5,584 nt of DNA from Lachnospiraceae bacterium UBA3643. GTDB lineage: Bacteria; Bacillota; Clostridia; Lachnospirales; Lachnospiraceae. Both the position numbers and the translations under genes were made by a program. The stretch covers positions 1-5,584 of the forward strand of contig DFKO01000186.1 of the NCBI GenBank assembly GCA_002373855.1, given 5' to 3'. Below are positions 4,621 through 5,584 of this stretch, piece after piece; positions within the stretch are counted from its first letter, which is position 1; the number at the start of each line of letters is the position of its first letter. The notes beneath the pieces are model-generated. The model was given only the letters and a program-made list of their open reading frames with translations. It was not told where the DNA came from and searched no databases.

Positions 4621-5584
4621 ATAACTTCCAGACACATGCGGCCGTTGTGATACGGACATTTCCAGGGCTCTACTATCTCCTTGGCGGGATTGGGCTCACC
4701 GTCAGGTGACACCTCCGAAAACCACTCGGAGCCGGGACGATGATCTATCTGCCTGTCCCTGATAAATTCCCACTCTGCCATGGCAGCGTCGAGGTATTCC
4801 TCCCTGTCCCTTGCATGCTGGTATGCGTTTATGAAGCCTACGACGGTCTCGGCCTGGACCCACCAGACCCTCTTTTCATCAACCTTGCCCCTCTCGCACT
4901 CGTTTGCAAGAGAGTGACCGTCAAATGCTACCTTGTATACATTATCTGCCAGATCTTTTGTGATCGGCGTCATCTTTTCTCTGTATGCCGGGTCGTCGAC
5001 CACATCGACTCCCCTGTCTATGAGCCACGATGTCTCTATGTCGTGACCGTATGAATGGAGATCTATGAGAGAGTTGTACTCTCTGTCAAAAAATACTTCC
5101 TGTCTGTGGAGGGACGGATTGTACATCTTGTCCGCAAAGACATCCATCATCCACTTTAATCTTTCCTTTACCGCCGGCCTCTCATCTACTCTGAGGAGCT
5201 CGGTGTATGCCTCAAATACATGGAGGAGAGTGTTCATGGTCTTGTCTGCCATGACACCGTTTTCCGACAGCTTTTCATTGCTCTCGGGCTTAAAGTCCGC
5301 GGTAAACGCTTCCATGTATCCAAGGTCGTCTGTACATTTATCTTCTATAATATCAAACAATTTGTATGCCAGGTCCAGAGCCTCCGTGTCTCCGCTGGCC
5401 GCATAGTAGGATGACAGAGCATATATACAAAATGCCTGATTATATGTATGCTTTGTGGTATCCTCAGGCTTTCCGTCGTATGTCATCGACCAGTAGACAC
5501 CGCCGTTTACCTTATCTATACATTTATCTCTTAAAAACTCATACCCGTGACGGGCCTCGTCAAGCAGGCTCTCATCTCCCAGTG
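4605..5584 (-). CDS. Cellobiose 2-epimerase, AGE superfamily (partial, N-terminus outside window)
   Basis: The frame is open to the window edge, giving 325 C-terminal residues of a protein family usually about 390-420 long. Cellobiose 2-epimerase (EC 5.1.3.11) inverts C2 of the reducing-end sugar, interconverting cellobiose and glucosyl-mannose, or mannobiose and mannosyl-glucose in beta-mannan catabolism. It is a cytoplasmic alpha/alpha-barrel enzyme. Counting from the first complete codon, the markers are KHTYNQAF, NTLLH (H121), SYGHDIETSW (H180, E183, W186), WWVQAE (W241, E245) and CPYHN (H312). The spacings 3, 3, 55, 4 and 67 nearly match those I recall for the essential residues H243, E246, W249, W304, E308 and H374 of the Ruminococcus albus enzyme. 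The arginine corresponding to R52 would be outside the window. The upstream part ARHGYEFLRDK...GGVYW is also family-typical. N-acylglucosamine 2-epimerase is the alternative, but the motif set favours the disaccharide enzyme. Confidence 0.9.
   Translation of the reverse strand, partial: LGDESLLDEARHGYEFLRDKCIDKVNGGVYWSMTYDGKPEDTTKHTYNQAFCIYALSSYYAASGDTEALDLAYKLFDIIEDKCTDDLGYMEAFTADFKPESNEKLSENGVMADKTMNTLLHVFEAYTELLRVDERPAVKERLKWMMDVFADKMYNPSLHRQEVFFDREYNSLIDLHSYGHDIETSWLIDRGVDVVDDPAYREKMTPITKDLADNVYKVAFDGHSLANECERGKVDEKRVWWVQAETVVGFINAYQHARDREEYLDAAMAEWEFIRDRQIDHRPGSEWFSEVSPDGEPNPAKEIVEPWKCPYHNGRMCLEVMERIV

Noticed and set aside
4609..4659. A 17-residue N-terminal extension of the LacI-family protein from an upstream ATG
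   Set aside because: It would overlap the epimerase gene by 55 bases, and the ATG at 4608 has GGAGAG at ideal spacing plus an ATGA overlap. LacI proteins place the helix-turn-helix within the first few residues, as the shorter start does.
1..5584. CRISPR arrays, tRNA/rRNA genes, insertion sequences, phage or defence genes
   Set aside because: No spaced direct repeats, RNA-gene motifs, transposase motifs or terminal inverted repeats were seen on either strand; the window is almost filled by ordinary metabolic genes.

Overview
The window looks like a stretch of a Lachnospiraceae-type gut or rumen Firmicute chromosome (Butyrivibrio, Roseburia or Coprococcus relatives). This rests on strong Shine-Dalgarno sites (AGGAG/GGGAGG), very tight gene packing, moderate GC in genes with frequent ATA and AGA codons, an AT-rich intergenic region, a Gram-positive-style lipoprotein signal, and the gene families present. 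The genus is inference; there is no rRNA or marker gene here.

All six genes lie on the minus strand and are transcribed from high to low coordinates. In order they are: a cellobiose 2-epimerase (4605 to beyond the window end, N-terminus missing); a LacI-family regulator (3613-4608, sharing an ATGA overlap with the epimerase); a 111-residue single-pass membrane protein of unknown function (3276-3611); a DegV/FakB-like protein (2418-3245); an intracellular neopullulanase/cyclomaltodextrinase-like GH13 enzyme (299-2407); then a 209-base AT-rich intergenic region with a good extended -10 promoter, a perfect 8-bp hairpin in the predicted leader and other small palindromes; and finally the first 29 codons of a lipoprotein (1-89, running off the window), plausibly the substrate-binding protein of an ABC sugar importer. 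The first five genes are separated by -4, 1, 30 and 10 bases, so they very probably form one operon. The lipoprotein has its own promoter, and no intrinsic terminator is visible before it.

The theme is import and cytoplasmic processing of oligosaccharides under LacI control. The epimerase points to beta-1,4-linked disaccharides (cellobiose, or mannobiose from beta-mannan), whereas the GH13 enzyme points to alpha-glucan oligosaccharides such as maltodextrins. Which sugar the LacI protein senses cannot be decided from this window.

I see no mobile element, CRISPR array, tRNA, rRNA, phage gene or defence system. The less ordinary items are the small membrane protein, the DegV protein with a divergent C-terminal motif inside a sugar operon, an insertion in the GH13 barrel, an atypical LacI hinge helix, and the hairpin/operator candidate before the lipoprotein.
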